A stretch of 64,000 bases of DNA, from assembly GCF_028622115.1 (NCBI RefSeq), contig NZ_CP097263.1, forward strand, positions 6,820,001 through 6,884,000, in the 5' to 3' direction. Shown one piece after another: positions 1 to 8,825 of the stretch. Position numbers and translations under genes: made by a program. This stretch comes from Kutzneria chonburiensis (GTDB lineage: Bacteria; Actinomycetota; Actinomycetes; Mycobacteriales; Pseudonocardiaceae). The notes beneath the pieces are model-generated. The model saw nothing but the letters and a program-made list of their open reading frames with translations. It was not told where the DNA came from and made no database searches. Numbering within the stretch: the first letter of the stretch is position 1; each line of letters starts with the position of its first letter.

Positions 1-1
1 C

Positions 2-79
2 GATGACGACCCCGAGTTCCTGCGCAAGCTGGCCGAGCAGGCCAAGCGTCACCCTGAGGACGGCAATCCGCCGGGCTGA
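2..79 (+). CDS. C-terminal end of a small protein, possibly PLDc_N type (partial)
   Basis: This is the last 25 codons of a rightward gene that begins outside the window and stops with TGA. The visible tail starts DDDPEFLRKLAEQ and ends in a Gly/Pro stretch. A charged tail of this form is familiar from short actinobacterial membrane proteins with a phospholipase D nuclease N-terminal (PLDc_N) domain, which are often found near ccsB. The domain itself is not in the window, so the family is a guess. It converges on the ParA-like gene, leaving about 90 bp between the stops. Confidence 0.5.
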   Translation, partial: DDDPEFLRKLAEQAKRHPEDGNPPG

Positions 80-169
80 CGGACGGATGGCACGGCGAGC
101 TGGGCGACGGCCGGATTCGGCCGCCCCCACCCCGTGCCGGCCGCGGCGAGCACCGCGGCCGGTGGACGG

Positions 170-1477
170 TCAGCGGGTGGGGAAGTCGTCGGCCACGGTG
201 GCCGCCAGCTCCAGCAGGGCCAGCCGGGTGTCCGGGCTGAGCCGCTCCAGCTCGATCTCCGCGCCCTCTTCCAGGTGCGGGTCGAACGGGATACGCACGA
301 CGGCGCGGCAGCGGCTGGCGAAGTGCTGGGACAGCTTGTCCAGGTCCACCTTGCCGGCCCGCGGCCGAACCGAGTTGATCACGGCCACCGAACGCCGGAT
401 CAGGTCCCGGTAGCCGTGCGCCTCCAGCCAGTCGATGGTGGCCGACGCGCTGTTGGCGCCGTCGACCGAGCCGGAGGACACGATCACCAGCGAGTCGGCC
501 AGGTCCAGCACGCCGGCCATGGCCGAGTGCATCAGGCCGGTGCCGCAGTCGGTGAGCACGATGTTGTAGAAGTGCTCCAGCAGGTCGACCACGCGCCGGT
601 AGTCGTCCTCGCTGAACGCCTCGGAGACGGCCGGATCCTGTTCGCTGGCAAGGACTTCCAGCCGGCTCGGGCCCTGCGAGGTGTAGGCCCGCACGTCGCT
701 GTAGCGGGTGATCCGCTTGGCGTCGCGCAGCAGGTGCCGCACGGTGGCGGTGGTCTCCAGCGGGATCTTCTGGGACAGCGTGCCCCGGTCCGGGTTGGCG
801 TCGACCGCGATCACGCGGTCGCCGCGCAGCGAGGAGAAGGTGGAGCCGAGCGTGGTGGTGGCGGTGGTCTTGCCGACGCCGCCCTTCAGGCTCAGCATCG
901 CGATCTTGTAGCAGCCGCGCAGCGGCTGGTTGATCCGCGCGATCAGCTCGCGGCGGCGCACGTCGGCCGGGCTCTCGCCCAGGTTGACCAGCCCGCCGGA
1001 CATCTGGTGCAGGCTGCGCCGCCAGCCGGACTGCGGCGGCCGCTTGTTCTGCTTGATCAGCTCCTGCGGAGACAGTGCATTGTGACCGGGCCCAGCCTGC
1101 TGCTGCCCGTACTGGGGCGCCTGCTGGCCGTACTGCGGCTGCTGATATCCACCCGGCTGGGCGTAGGGCTGCTGCGGATAGCCCGGCTGCTGCGGCTGCT
1201 GTTGGGGCTGCTGTTGAGGCTGCGGCTGGGGCTGCTGGGACGGGTCAACCGGGTACGGCCCGGACTGACCGCCACCGACCGGGTAGGGACCGGACTGGCC
1301 GCCACCAACGGGATACGGGCCCGACTGGCCGCCACCGACCGGATACGGACCGGACTGACCGCCGCTGACCTGGTACGACCCGGAGGACGACGGGTCGACG
1401 GGGTGCGGACCGGACTGGACGGCCTGATCCTGGCCGGGCGACTTCCAGCCCTCGGACTCATCAAAACGACCGGTCAC
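170..1477 (-). CDS. ParA/MinD-like ATPase with repeat-rich N-terminal region
   Basis: This 435-residue protein has two parts. Residues 1-140 are low complexity: four copies of a 10-residue GGGQSGPYPV unit (residues 38-77) followed by a Pro/Gln tract. Residues about 190-435 form a P-loop domain with the deviant Walker A KGGVGKTT (198-205) of ParA/MinD ATPases and a DCGTG stretch where Walker B is expected. It is the last gene of the leftward ccdA-resB-ccsB group, as its counterpart Rv0530 is in mycobacteria. The layout of a disordered Pro-rich head on a MinD-like ATPase also resembles ESX-associated EspI proteins. A membrane-organising role in cytochrome c maturation is inference. The start at 1477 follows an 87-bp gap after ccsB. 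Confidence 0.85.
   Translation of the reverse strand: MTGRFDESEGWKSPGQDQAVQSGPHPVDPSSSGSYQVSGGQSGPYPVGGGQSGPYPVGGGQSGPYPVGGGQSGPYPVDPSQQPQPQPQQQPQQQPQQPGYPQQPYAQPGGYQQPQYGQQAPQYGQQQAGPGHNALSPQELIKQNKRPPQSGWRRSLHQMSGGLVNLGESPADVRRRELIARINQPLRGCYKIAMLSLKGGVGKTTATTTLGSTFSSLRGDRVIAVDANPDRGTLSQKIPLETTATVRHLLRDAKRITRYSDVRAYTSQGPSRLEVLASEQDPAVSEAFSEDDYRRVVDLLEHFYNIVLTDCGTGLMHSAMAGVLDLADSLVIVSSGSVDGANSASATIDWLEAHGYRDLIRRSVAVINSVRPRAGKVDLDKLSQHFASRCRAVVRIPFDPHLEEGAEIELERLSPDTRLALLELAATVADDFPTR
1247..1366 (-). repeat. Four in-frame 30-bp repeats encoding (G/S)GGQSGPYPV
   Basis: Four tandem 30-bp units lie inside the ParA-like gene and encode residues 38-77. They differ mainly at silent positions. Expansion or contraction by whole units would keep the reading frame. 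This is a coding repeat, not a CRISPR array. Confidence 0.9.
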
Positions 1478-1564
1478 CGCTGGGGTCCTCCCTGCGCTAG
1501 CGGATCGAGACCTCCCCGTCCGTTGACGACGGTAGTAGGCGCGTTGCGCCGGGTCGACACGGGG

Positions 1565-2521
1565 TCACGCCACTCCGGCGTAGGAGTGCAGGCCAGAGGT
1601 CACCAGGTTGATGAAGAACAGGTTGAACACCATGGACGCGAAGCCGATCACGTTGATCACCGCCGCGCGGTTGCCGCGCCAGCCGGCGGTGGCCCGGGCG
1701 TGCAGGTAGACGGCGTAGATCACCCAGGCGATGAACGCGCAGGTCTCCTTGGGGTCCCAGCCCCAGAACCGGCCCCACGCCGACTCGGCCCAGATGGCGC
1801 CGCAGATGATGGCGAAGGTGAACAGCGGGAAGCCGACCACGGTGACCCGGTAGGCCAGCCGGTCCAGCACCTCGGCCTTGGGCAGCCGGGCGGCGAAACC
1901 GGCGAACCGGCCGTCCTTCTCGTACGCGGCGCGGAACAGGTAGAGCAGGCTGGCCACGCCGGGCAGCAGCAGCAGGCCGCTGGAGATGGACACCGCGGTG
2001 ACGTGGATGGCCAGCCAGTACGACTGCAGCGCCGGCTGCACCGGGGCGGCCGGGGTGTACAGCGCGGTGCCGCCGAGGAACAGCAGCACGACGATGGGCA
2101 GCAGCACCCACACGCTCAGGCGGCGGATGTCGAAGCGCTTGGCCAGCACCAGCCAGCCGATCACGGCGAACAGGCAGACCGCCGAGCCGTACTCGTACAT
2201 GTTGCCCCACGGCACGCGGTCCGTGGCCAGGCCGCGCAGGATCACCGCGGCGGCGTGCAGCAGCACACCGAGCACGTTGAGCGCGAAACCCATGCGCCCG
2301 AGGCGATCGGCCCGCGGCGAGCTGGTGACGACCACAGTGGACTCGGGGGCGGCGGTCTCGGACGCGCCGCCGCCGACCGCGGCCAGCTCGCGGGCGGCCT
2401 GTCGCCTCGTCTTGGTCATGGCCTGCTCGACCAGGTAGAACACCATGGCCAGCACGTAGATCACGACCGCGGAGGCGTAGCTCCAGTCGCTGTAGCGCGC
2501 CAGCGTCTCGTTGACCGGCAT
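1565..2521 (-). CDS. ccsB: Cytochrome c biogenesis protein CcsB/ResC (CcsA family)
   Basis: This 318-residue multi-span membrane protein carries the haem-handling signature WGWDPKET at residues 253-260. Conserved histidines lie in flanking segments, for example in LLHAAA and AIHVTA. CcsA/CcsB proteins pair with ResB to move haem outward and ligate it to apocytochrome c (system II). The ATG shares one base with the resB stop (TGATG), so translation is probably coupled. The N-terminal 80 residues hold one membrane segment and a polar linker, as is usual in actinobacteria. The gene order ccdA-resB-ccsB supports the call. Confidence 0.95.
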   Translation of the reverse strand: MPVNETLARYSDWSYASAVVIYVLAMVFYLVEQAMTKTRRQAARELAAVGGGASETAAPESTVVVTSSPRADRLGRMGFALNVLGVLLHAAAVILRGLATDRVPWGNMYEYGSAVCLFAVIGWLVLAKRFDIRRLSVWVLLPIVVLLFLGGTALYTPAAPVQPALQSYWLAIHVTAVSISSGLLLLPGVASLLYLFRAAYEKDGRFAGFAARLPKAEVLDRLAYRVTVVGFPLFTFAIICGAIWAESAWGRFWGWDPKETCAFIAWVIYAVYLHARATAGWRGNRAAVINVIGFASMVFNLFFINLVTSGLHSYAGVA

Positions 2522-4053
2522 CAGGTGTCCTTCTTCCCCGTCAGCAGTTCAGCGGAAAGCCTGGTGAATTCCTCGCCGTAGCCCGCTTGGTCCGTGCGGG
2601 CCAGGCCGCCGACCTCGACCACCGTACCTTCACCCGAAGGTGTCACCCGCAGCCACAGCCGGCGGCGCTTGACGGCCAGCGAGCCCATCAGGCCGACCAG
2701 CATCAACACCGCGAACACGAGCACGAAGTCCTGGCTGGGGTCGTGCGAGACCTGAAGCCCGACGAACTCCTGCACCTTGTCGAACTTGACCTTGGTGCCG
2801 TCCGGCAGGGCGATCTCCTGGCCCAGCTTGAGGTTCTTCATCGCCTTCTGCACCAGCCGGCCCTGGTCCACCATGGACTGGTCGATGGTGAACAGGTTGT
2901 GCGCGTAGCCCGAGTTGTTGCCGAGGTCGCCCTCGTAGACCTGGACGGCGACGGCCGGGTCGTTGGCCGCCGGGTACACCGAGGACATCAGCGTGCCGTC
3001 GAACAGCGCGGTCGGCGCGAACAGGCCGGTGATGGCGATCTGGTGCTTGCGCAGCTCGGTCTCGTCGGTGGTGTTCGGCGGGTCGAACGTGGTGGTGCCG
3101 CTGGACAGCATGGTGCTGAGGTCGCTGGGGTTCCACTGGATGGCCTTGGTGCGGGTCTGGCCGTCCGGGAAGGTCACCGTGAACTGCGGGGCGTAGCCGT
3201 GGCCGAGCAGGTAGACCCGGTCGCCCGAGGTGCGCAGCGGATGGTTGGACCGCAGGTCGTAGGACTGCCACTGGTCCGAGTTCAGCTCGGCGCCGGTCTG
3301 GTACTGGAGATCGGTGTCGAAGCTGTTGGCCTGTCCGTCCGGCAGGTAGGTCGCCTTGAAGCTGTTCACCTTGATGCAGAACGGATCCAGCTCGGTGCCG
3401 TCGACCTTGAGGCCGGGCGAGAAACTGTCGTAGGCGAACAGGCCGGAGTTGCAGAACTGGCTGCCGTTGGCGATCACCGCGACCTGGCCGGAGTAGCCGA
3501 ACAGCTTGCCGAAGGCGAAGGCGACGATCAGGCCGAGCAGGGCGAAGTGGAACAGCAGGTTGCCGGTCTCGCGCAGGTAGCCGCGCTCGGCGCTGATGGT
3601 GCGGACGCCGTTCTCCTCCTCGCGCACCACCGTCCGCCAGCCCCGCAAGCGCTTGCGGGAGGCCTCGACCACGTCGTCCACCGAGACGTCCACAGTGGAC
3701 TCGCCGTGGTGCGGCAGCCGGGACAGGTTGCGCGGGGTGATCACCGGCTGCTGCCGGGCCTGCTTGGCGTACTCGAACATGCGCGGCGTCAGGCAGCCGA
3801 CCAGCGACACGAACAGCAGCACGTAGATGGCCGAGAACCAGACGCTGGCGTAGACGTCGTAGAACTGGAGCGTGTCCAGCAGCCGACCCCACCAGCCGTG
3901 CTCGGTGATGTAGTCGCTGACCTTGCCCGCGTTGAGCTGCCGCTGCGGCAGCAGCGCGCCGGGCAGCGCGCCGAGAGCCAGCAGTGCCAGCAGGATCAGC
4001 GCGGTGCGCATGGCGGTCAGGCCACGCCAGGTGTTGCGCAGGTACGCGAACAT
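2521..4053 (-). CDS. resB: Cytochrome c biogenesis protein ResB
   Basis: This is a membrane protein of about 510 residues. It has a hydrophobic N-terminus (LRNTWRGLTAMRTALILLALLALGA is characteristic), two further early membrane segments, a long extracytoplasmic domain and a final membrane helix before a basic KRRR stretch. ResB partners CcsB in system II haem delivery and ligation. I chose ATG at 4053. An in-frame GTG at 4062 overlaps the ccdA stop as GTGA and would add three residues. Open frame extends much further upstream, but that part lies over ccdA in another frame and is not coding. Confidence 0.93.
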   Translation of the reverse strand: MFAYLRNTWRGLTAMRTALILLALLALGALPGALLPQRQLNAGKVSDYITEHGWWGRLLDTLQFYDVYASVWFSAIYVLLFVSLVGCLTPRMFEYAKQARQQPVITPRNLSRLPHHGESTVDVSVDDVVEASRKRLRGWRTVVREEENGVRTISAERGYLRETGNLLFHFALLGLIVAFAFGKLFGYSGQVAVIANGSQFCNSGLFAYDSFSPGLKVDGTELDPFCIKVNSFKATYLPDGQANSFDTDLQYQTGAELNSDQWQSYDLRSNHPLRTSGDRVYLLGHGYAPQFTVTFPDGQTRTKAIQWNPSDLSTMLSSGTTTFDPPNTTDETELRKHQIAITGLFAPTALFDGTLMSSVYPAANDPAVAVQVYEGDLGNNSGYAHNLFTIDQSMVDQGRLVQKAMKNLKLGQEIALPDGTKVKFDKVQEFVGLQVSHDPSQDFVLVFAVLMLVGLMGSLAVKRRRLWLRVTPSGEGTVVEVGGLARTDQAGYGEEFTRLSAELLTGKKDT

Positions 4054-4058
4054 GTTCC

Positions 4059-4838
4059 TCACAGTGGCACCGTGGCGTTCGTGGCGAAGTTGTTCTGGAT
4101 GATCGCGAGCAGGTCGCCCCACAGGCCGGTGACCAGCAGCACGCCGACCACGATGAGCAGGCCGCCGCCGGCCAGCTGCACGCCGCGCACGTGCCGGCGC
4201 AGCCAGCCGGTGACCCGCACCGCCCAGCGTGCGCCCATCGCGATCAGCACGAACGGCACGCCGAGACCGAGGCAGAAGACCAGCATGAGGAAGATGCCGC
4301 GCAGCGCGATGGAGCCGACGGGCGTGCCGGCGGTCAGCGACAGCACGCCGCCCAGGGTCGGGCCGACGCACGGCGTCCAGCCCAGCCCGAACACCGCGCC
4401 CAGCACCGGCGCGCCGAGCAGGCCGACCCGGGGCTTGCGGTGCAGGCGCAGGTCGCGTTGCAGCGCCGGGACCAGGCCGACGAACACCAGACCCATCAGG
4501 ATCGTGACGACGCCGCCGACGCGCTGGAGCCATACCTGGTTGAGCGCCAGCAGATCGGTCAACCCGAAGAGCGTGACGGAACCGATGGTGAACACGACCG
4601 TGAAGCCGAGCACGAACAGACCCGAGGCGCCGACCACCCGCCAGCGGCCGGTCTTGACCGGCTCGTCGGTGGCGACGGCGGGGGCGTCCGCGCCGACCAG
4701 GCCGGCGAGGTAGGCGAGGTAGCCGGGGACCAGCGGCAGGCAGCACGGCGAGGCGAAGGAGACCGCGCCGGCGAGCAGGGCAACCGCCGCGGCCAGCAGC
4801 AGCGGCCCCGACGTCGCCAGGTCCACCAGCGAGTTCAC
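4059..4838 (-). CDS. ccdA: Cytochrome c biogenesis transporter CcdA
   Basis: This 259-residue, six-span membrane protein of the DsbD/CcdA family has the paired motifs SPCCLPLVPGY (Cys32, Cys33) and GWTPCVGP (Cys157). They carry electrons from cytoplasmic thioredoxin to extracytoplasmic thiol proteins. The reductant is needed to keep the CXXCH of apocytochrome c reduced, probably through the TlpA protein at 7621-8199. In mycobacteria that gene is adjacent; here two unrelated genes lie between. It overlaps the possible resB GTG start by four bases. Confidence 0.95.
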   Translation of the reverse strand: MNSLVDLATSGPLLLAAAVALLAGAVSFASPCCLPLVPGYLAYLAGLVGADAPAVATDEPVKTGRWRVVGASGLFVLGFTVVFTIGSVTLFGLTDLLALNQVWLQRVGGVVTILMGLVFVGLVPALQRDLRLHRKPRVGLLGAPVLGAVFGLGWTPCVGPTLGGVLSLTAGTPVGSIALRGIFLMLVFCLGLGVPFVLIAMGARWAVRVTGWLRRHVRGVQLAGGGLLIVVGVLLVTGLWGDLLAIIQNNFATNATVPL

Positions 4839-4937
4839 TCGTCCGAGAGTAGGTAGTGGTCCAGGTCACCGAGCAACCGGGTCGGCCTGCGGCCCCGTTG
4901 GCGACCTTTGCCCTTGATGAGATCGGAGTGTGATCGG

Positions 4938-5459
4938 ATGGGAGCCGTGAACGTCCAACTGCTGCCTGCTGCCCGAGTTGCCGCGCTGAAGTCGGCGCCG
5001 TTCACGTACGCCGAGGTCGGCGCGACGAAGGGGGCGCTGCCGGCCGGTTACCGCACGATCAGCCGCCGGGTCCGGCTGTCCACCGGCTTCGACGATGCCG
5101 CCGACCGGCTGCTGGGCTGGCAGGTGCAGGCGGCGAGCGGGTTCCGCGTGCTGGCCTCCTCGGCCCGGGTCGAGCCGGAGTCGGTGGTGGAGCTGCGGCT
5201 GGGCCCGATCAAGGTGCCGTGCCGGGTGGTCTACGTCCTCGACGAGCCGACCCGGCAGGGCTTCGGCTACGGCACGCTGCCCGGGCATCCCGAGTGCGGC
5301 GAGGAGGCGTTCGTGCTCGACCGCCACGACGACGGCTCGGTGTCGTTCACGGTCACGGCCTTCTCCCGGCACGCCACCCTGCTGACCAAGCTCGGCGGCC
5401 CGGTCGGCCGGTTGGCCCAGAACCTCATCACCGAGCGATACCTGGGGGCGCTGAAGTAG
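4938..5459 (+). CDS. DUF1990 (UPF0548) family protein
   Basis: This soluble protein of about 173 residues shows the DUF1990 pattern: FTYAEVGAT and LPAGYR near the start, LGWQVQAASGFRV in the middle, and GFGYGTLPGHPECGEEAF followed by FSRHATLLTKLGGP near the end. The biochemical role of the family is unknown to me. I used ATG 4938, which has GGAG nine bases upstream; an in-frame ATG at 4908 is less likely. It is divergent from ccdA and convergent with the phospholipase gene, and it stands as a rightward gene inside an otherwise leftward block. Confidence 0.85.
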   Translation: MGAVNVQLLPAARVAALKSAPFTYAEVGATKGALPAGYRTISRRVRLSTGFDDAADRLLGWQVQAASGFRVLASSARVEPESVVELRLGPIKVPCRVVYVLDEPTRQGFGYGTLPGHPECGEEAFVLDRHDDGSVSFTVTAFSRHATLLTKLGGPVGRLAQNLITERYLGALK

Positions 5460-5477
5460 CCGCCCCCAGGGTTCACG

Positions 5478-7517
5478 TCAGCCGGTGACGCTCGGGTGGC
5501 CGTTCTCCACGTGGCCGCTGTAGCGGCGCAGGAAGACCGGGTCGGCGTCGATCGTCACGCTCAGGTCGTACCAGCCCTCGACCGGCGAGAACGTCGTGTT
5601 GACGGTCTTGCCGGCGGCGACGGTGCAGGTCTGCTTGCCGTTGCCGTAGTGGTTGGTGGTGACGGTGAACTTCACCGTGGCGGCACTGGGGTTGGTCAGC
5701 GCCAGGTTGAGCTTGAAGTCGGACGTGTAGCCGGCCACGGCGTCGATGGCGCCGGCCTTGTTGACGTCGGCGGCGAACTGCCAGCGGAAGCGGTTCGGGC
5801 CGTGCACGGCGACGTTGTACTTGTAGCCGTAGCTCCAGATCTTCCACGTGTCGCTGACCTGCTTGCCGGCCGGCACGTCGTACTGCCACGGGCCGTCGGT
5901 CTTGCCGTCGGCGCGGTACGCCCACAGCTGGAGCTGACCGGTGCCGTAGTTGGCGAACGTGGTGGTCAGCGTGCCCTTGTCGGCCGAGAGCGAGGTCGTG
6001 ACGGCCGGCTGGTACGGCAGCGGGCGGGCCCGGCGCGTGCCCTGGTCCTGGAGCGGCGTGACCTGCTTGCCGGTGGCCGGCGGGGCCGGCTTGGGCAGCT
6101 TGGTCTGGGTGGCATCGGCGATCTTGCGCAGCGCCGCCGTGTCCGGCAGCAGCGGGATCGTCACGTTCTTCGCCGCGAAGTCAAAGGCGCTGGTCAGGTC
6201 GCCGCAGGTGGCCCGGCGCCAGTCGGTGATGTTGGGCTCGTGCACGCCGGTCCACTGCTCGATGAAGCGGATCACCGAGGTGTGGTCGGAGACCTCGGAG
6301 TTGATCCAGCCGCCGCGGCTCCACGGCGAGATCACCGTCATCGGCACCCGGGCGCCGAGGCCGATCGACTTGCCGGAGATGAACTCGCCGGCCGTGCCGG
6401 CCGGGGCCATCGGCGGCGGCACGTGGTCGAAGAAGCCGTCGTTCTCGTCGTAGTCGATCAGCACGACGGTGTTGTCCCAGAGGTTCTTGTTGGCCCACAA
6501 GGCGTTCAGCACGGCCTGGGTGTAGGCGGCGCCGTCGACCGGGCGCGCCTCGGGGTGCTCGCAGTAGCCGTAGGGCGCGACGATCCAGGACACCTTGGGC
6601 AGCGTGCCGGCGGCGCAGTCGGCGATGAACTCCGACAGCACGTGGTTGACGTCCTTGCCCTTGCCCGAGTCCGGCTCCCAGGTCTTGAACACGCTGGCCC
6701 GCCGGGACAACTCGCTGGTGTAGTCGGCGTGGTACTGCTGGAACAGCCAGAGCGGGTTGTCGCCGTAGTCGCCGACGAACGGGTGCGCGCCGTCGTCGCC
6801 GACCTCCTTGTTGGCATAGACCTTCCACGACACGCCCGCGTCCTGTAGCCGCTCGGGGTAGGTGGTCCAGCGCAGCACACCCTTGTAGTCGGCCGGGTTG
6901 TAGTTGACCGGGCCGCCGTACTTGCCGTCGGCGTCGATGGTGCCGGTGAACAGGTAGAGCCGGTTCGGCGTGGTCGGGCCCTGCACCGAGCAGTGGTAGG
7001 CGTCGCACAGGGTGAACGCGTCGGCCAACGCGCGGTGGAACGGGATGTCCTGCTCGGTGAAGTAGCCCATGGTCATCTCGCCCTTGGCGGTGACCCACGA
7101 GTTGTTGGCACCGCCGTTGACGGCCAGGTGCTGGTCGTCCCAGCCGTGACCGAGGTCGCCGAGGTCCTGGCCGTCCACCTTCGCGGTGTCCACATGGAAC
7201 GGCAGCAGGGCGTTGCCGTCACTGCGGAGCAGGTCGTACTGGTGGTAGATGTCCTTGCCGTTGGGCTGGATCACCGCGCTGCGGTCGGCGAAGCCGCGGG
7301 TGCCGCGCATGGTGCCGTAGTAGTGGTCGAAGGAGCGGTTCTCCTGCATCAGCACGACCACGTGCTCGACGTCGCTGATCCGGCCGCGGCGGCGCGGCTC
7401 GGCCAGCGCCTCGGCCATGCCGGGCGGCAGCGTGCCGAGCGCGCCGGCCGCCGCGACCGTGCCGGCGGCCGCACCGAGGAACCGGCGGCGCGTGAGGGGG
7501 TTGTTCGAGTCGGCCAT
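5478..7517 (-). CDS. Phosphocholine-type phospholipase C, Tat-secreted
   Basis: This 679-residue protein begins with a twin-arginine signal (TRRRFLGAAAG). The phosphoesterase motif ENRSFDHYYG follows at 59-68, then DENDGFFDHVPPP about two thirds along, and a C-terminal beta-rich region that fits the repeated phospholipase C C-terminal domain. These are features of bacterial non-haemolytic phospholipase C enzymes that cleave phosphatidylcholine and sphingomyelin head groups outside the cell. Such genes often respond to phosphate limitation. A single GTTCACC half-site lies upstream, which is too weak to claim a PHO box. The start at 7517 places the Tat motif correctly. With the DUF1990 gene it separates tlpA from ccdA. 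Confidence 0.92.
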   Translation of the reverse strand: MADSNNPLTRRRFLGAAAGTVAAAGALGTLPPGMAEALAEPRRRGRISDVEHVVVLMQENRSFDHYYGTMRGTRGFADRSAVIQPNGKDIYHQYDLLRSDGNALLPFHVDTAKVDGQDLGDLGHGWDDQHLAVNGGANNSWVTAKGEMTMGYFTEQDIPFHRALADAFTLCDAYHCSVQGPTTPNRLYLFTGTIDADGKYGGPVNYNPADYKGVLRWTTYPERLQDAGVSWKVYANKEVGDDGAHPFVGDYGDNPLWLFQQYHADYTSELSRRASVFKTWEPDSGKGKDVNHVLSEFIADCAAGTLPKVSWIVAPYGYCEHPEARPVDGAAYTQAVLNALWANKNLWDNTVVLIDYDENDGFFDHVPPPMAPAGTAGEFISGKSIGLGARVPMTVISPWSRGGWINSEVSDHTSVIRFIEQWTGVHEPNITDWRRATCGDLTSAFDFAAKNVTIPLLPDTAALRKIADATQTKLPKPAPPATGKQVTPLQDQGTRRARPLPYQPAVTTSLSADKGTLTTTFANYGTGQLQLWAYRADGKTDGPWQYDVPAGKQVSDTWKIWSYGYKYNVAVHGPNRFRWQFAADVNKAGAIDAVAGYTSDFKLNLALTNPSAATVKFTVTTNHYGNGKQTCTVAAGKTVNTTFSPVEGWYDLSVTIDADPVFLRRYSGHVENGHPSVTG

Positions 7518-7620
7518 GCGCGTGCTCCATCCGTGGTGGGCGGGACCGCAGGCGAGGTTAATTGAGCGAAAGCGCGCGGAACACCCGTCATACGAACGGA
7601 AATACGCGGTGAACGGGACT

Positions 7621-8199
7621 CTACTTCTCGGCGAGGAGCTGCTTGACCTTGGCCGACAGTTCGGCCTTCTCCACCGGCAGAAGCGACACCCAGGCCACCC
7701 GGTGCTGCCGGTCGAGCACCAGCGTGGACGGGGTCGTGGTGCGGGGATAGCCCTGTAGCACCAGCAGCGACCGGCCCGGCGGGTCGAAAATCGACGGATA
7801 GTCCAGTTTGGCGTTGTGGTAGAAGTCCAGCGCCGCCGACCTGTCGTCGCGCACGTCCACACCCATCACCTGGACGCCCTGGTCCTTGTTCTCGGCGTAG
7901 ACCTGCTGGAGCTGCGGGGCCTCGTTGCGGCACGGACCGCACCAGGCGCCCCAGATGTTGATCACGACGATCTTGCCGGCGTAGTCGCTCAGCTTCACCT
8001 GCTGCCCGTCCTGGAGCAGGCTGTCGCCGGACAGCTCCTTGAGCGGCTGGCGCTGCTGGCCGGTGTAGTCGATGTGGGTCTGGCCGCCGGGCGCGGTGAA
8101 CTGGAACGTGCCCTGGCCCTGGATGACGGCGTCCTTGCCGGTGGTGCAGCCGGCCAGCAGGGCCACTGCCGCCACCGCGACGGCGATCCGCTTGATCAT
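7621..8199 (-). CDS. TlpA/ResA-like thioredoxin lipoprotein
   Basis: This 192-residue exported protein has a lipobox (LLAGC, Cys18) and a thioredoxin active site WCGPC at 86-90 within NIWGAWCGPCRNE. TlpA/ResA proteins reduce apocytochrome c or related thiols on the outer face of the membrane using electrons from CcdA. Its ATG overlaps the upstream mutase-like stop as ATGA, so the two are translated together, as in the mycobacterial Rv0525-Rv0526 pair. Confidence 0.93.
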   Translation of the reverse strand: MIKRIAVAVAAVALLAGCTTGKDAVIQGQGTFQFTAPGGQTHIDYTGQQRQPLKELSGDSLLQDGQQVKLSDYAGKIVVINIWGAWCGPCRNEAPQLQQVYAENKDQGVQVMGVDVRDDRSAALDFYHNAKLDYPSIFDPPGRSLLVLQGYPRTTTPSTLVLDRQHRVAWVSLLPVEKAELSAKVKQLLAEK

Positions 8200-8825
8200 G
8201 CGCCGGTCACCCTCGGGTCGGTGCTGCCGGCCGGCTCCGAGTAGCTGATCCGGATCAGCTGCTCGTCCTCGAACGTCAACGTGGTCAGCGAGGCCAGCGA
8301 GCACTGCCGCTTCCGCGGGTCGTGCCACATGTGCTTGCCCTCCAGGAACAGCCGCACAGTCCAGACCGGCAGCTGGTGCGAGACGCACACCGCCTCGTGC
8401 CCGGCGGCGGCCGCGCGGGCGCGGTGCACGGCGCCGAGCATCCGGTGCGCGATCTTCAGGTACGGCTCGCCCCACGACGGCTCGAACGGGTTGCGCAGCT
8501 TGGGCCAGTGCTTGGGCGAACGCAGCGCGCCGTCGCCGACCGACACCTTCAGACCCTCGAACTGGTTGTCCGCCTCGATCAGCCGGTCGTCGGTGGCCAG
8601 CTCCAGCCGGTGCGAGTCGGCGATCGGGCCCGCGGTCTGCTGGGCCCGCTCCAGCGGCGACGCGACCACGTGCACGATGTCGCGCTCGGCCAGGTGCTCG
8701 GCCACCCGCAGCGCCTGCTTCTCGCCCTGCTCGGACAGCCGGAACCCGGGCAGCCGGCCGTAGAGGATGCCGGTGGGGTTGTGCACCTCGCCGTGGCGCA
8801 TGAGGTGCACGATCGTCCGAGTCAC
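8196..8825 (-). CDS. Histidine phosphatase / phosphoglycerate mutase family protein
   Basis: This 209-residue protein has the RHGE phosphohistidine motif at residues 10-13 and a second conserved His in CVSHQLPVW. It belongs to the branch-1 histidine phosphatase superfamily, but the substrate cannot be read from sequence. It is distinct from the glycolytic mutase at 60904-61641. The GTG start overlaps the hemL stop as GTGA. This placement between hemL and the TlpA gene is the same as Rv0525. Confidence 0.9.
   Translation of the reverse strand: MTRTIVHLMRHGEVHNPTGILYGRLPGFRLSEQGEKQALRVAEHLAERDIVHVVASPLERAQQTAGPIADSHRLELATDDRLIEADNQFEGLKVSVGDGALRSPKHWPKLRNPFEPSWGEPYLKIAHRMLGAVHRARAAAAGHEAVCVSHQLPVWTVRLFLEGKHMWHDPRKRQCSLASLTTLTFEDEQLIRISYSEPAGSTDPRVTGA

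Noticed and set aside
1247-1366. Four direct 30-bp repeats considered as a CRISPR array
   Set aside because: There are no spacers, the units are contiguous, and they encode an in-frame decapeptide inside a gene.
134-2581. Open frame of 815 codons on the + strand over the ParA-like and ccsB genes
   Set aside because: It is the antisense shadow of two well supported genes, rich in Arg/Gly/Gln/His with no domain. Similar shadows occur throughout because of high third-position GC.
2521-4869. ResB extended upstream to 782 residues
   Set aside because: The extra N-terminus overlaps ccdA in another frame and has no membrane or domain signal. The true N-terminus is at 4053-4062.
7565-7620. PHO-box-like GTTCACC upstream of the phospholipase C gene
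   Set aside because: Only one half-site was found; the second 11-bp repeat required for PhoP/RegX3-type binding is not present at the right spacing.
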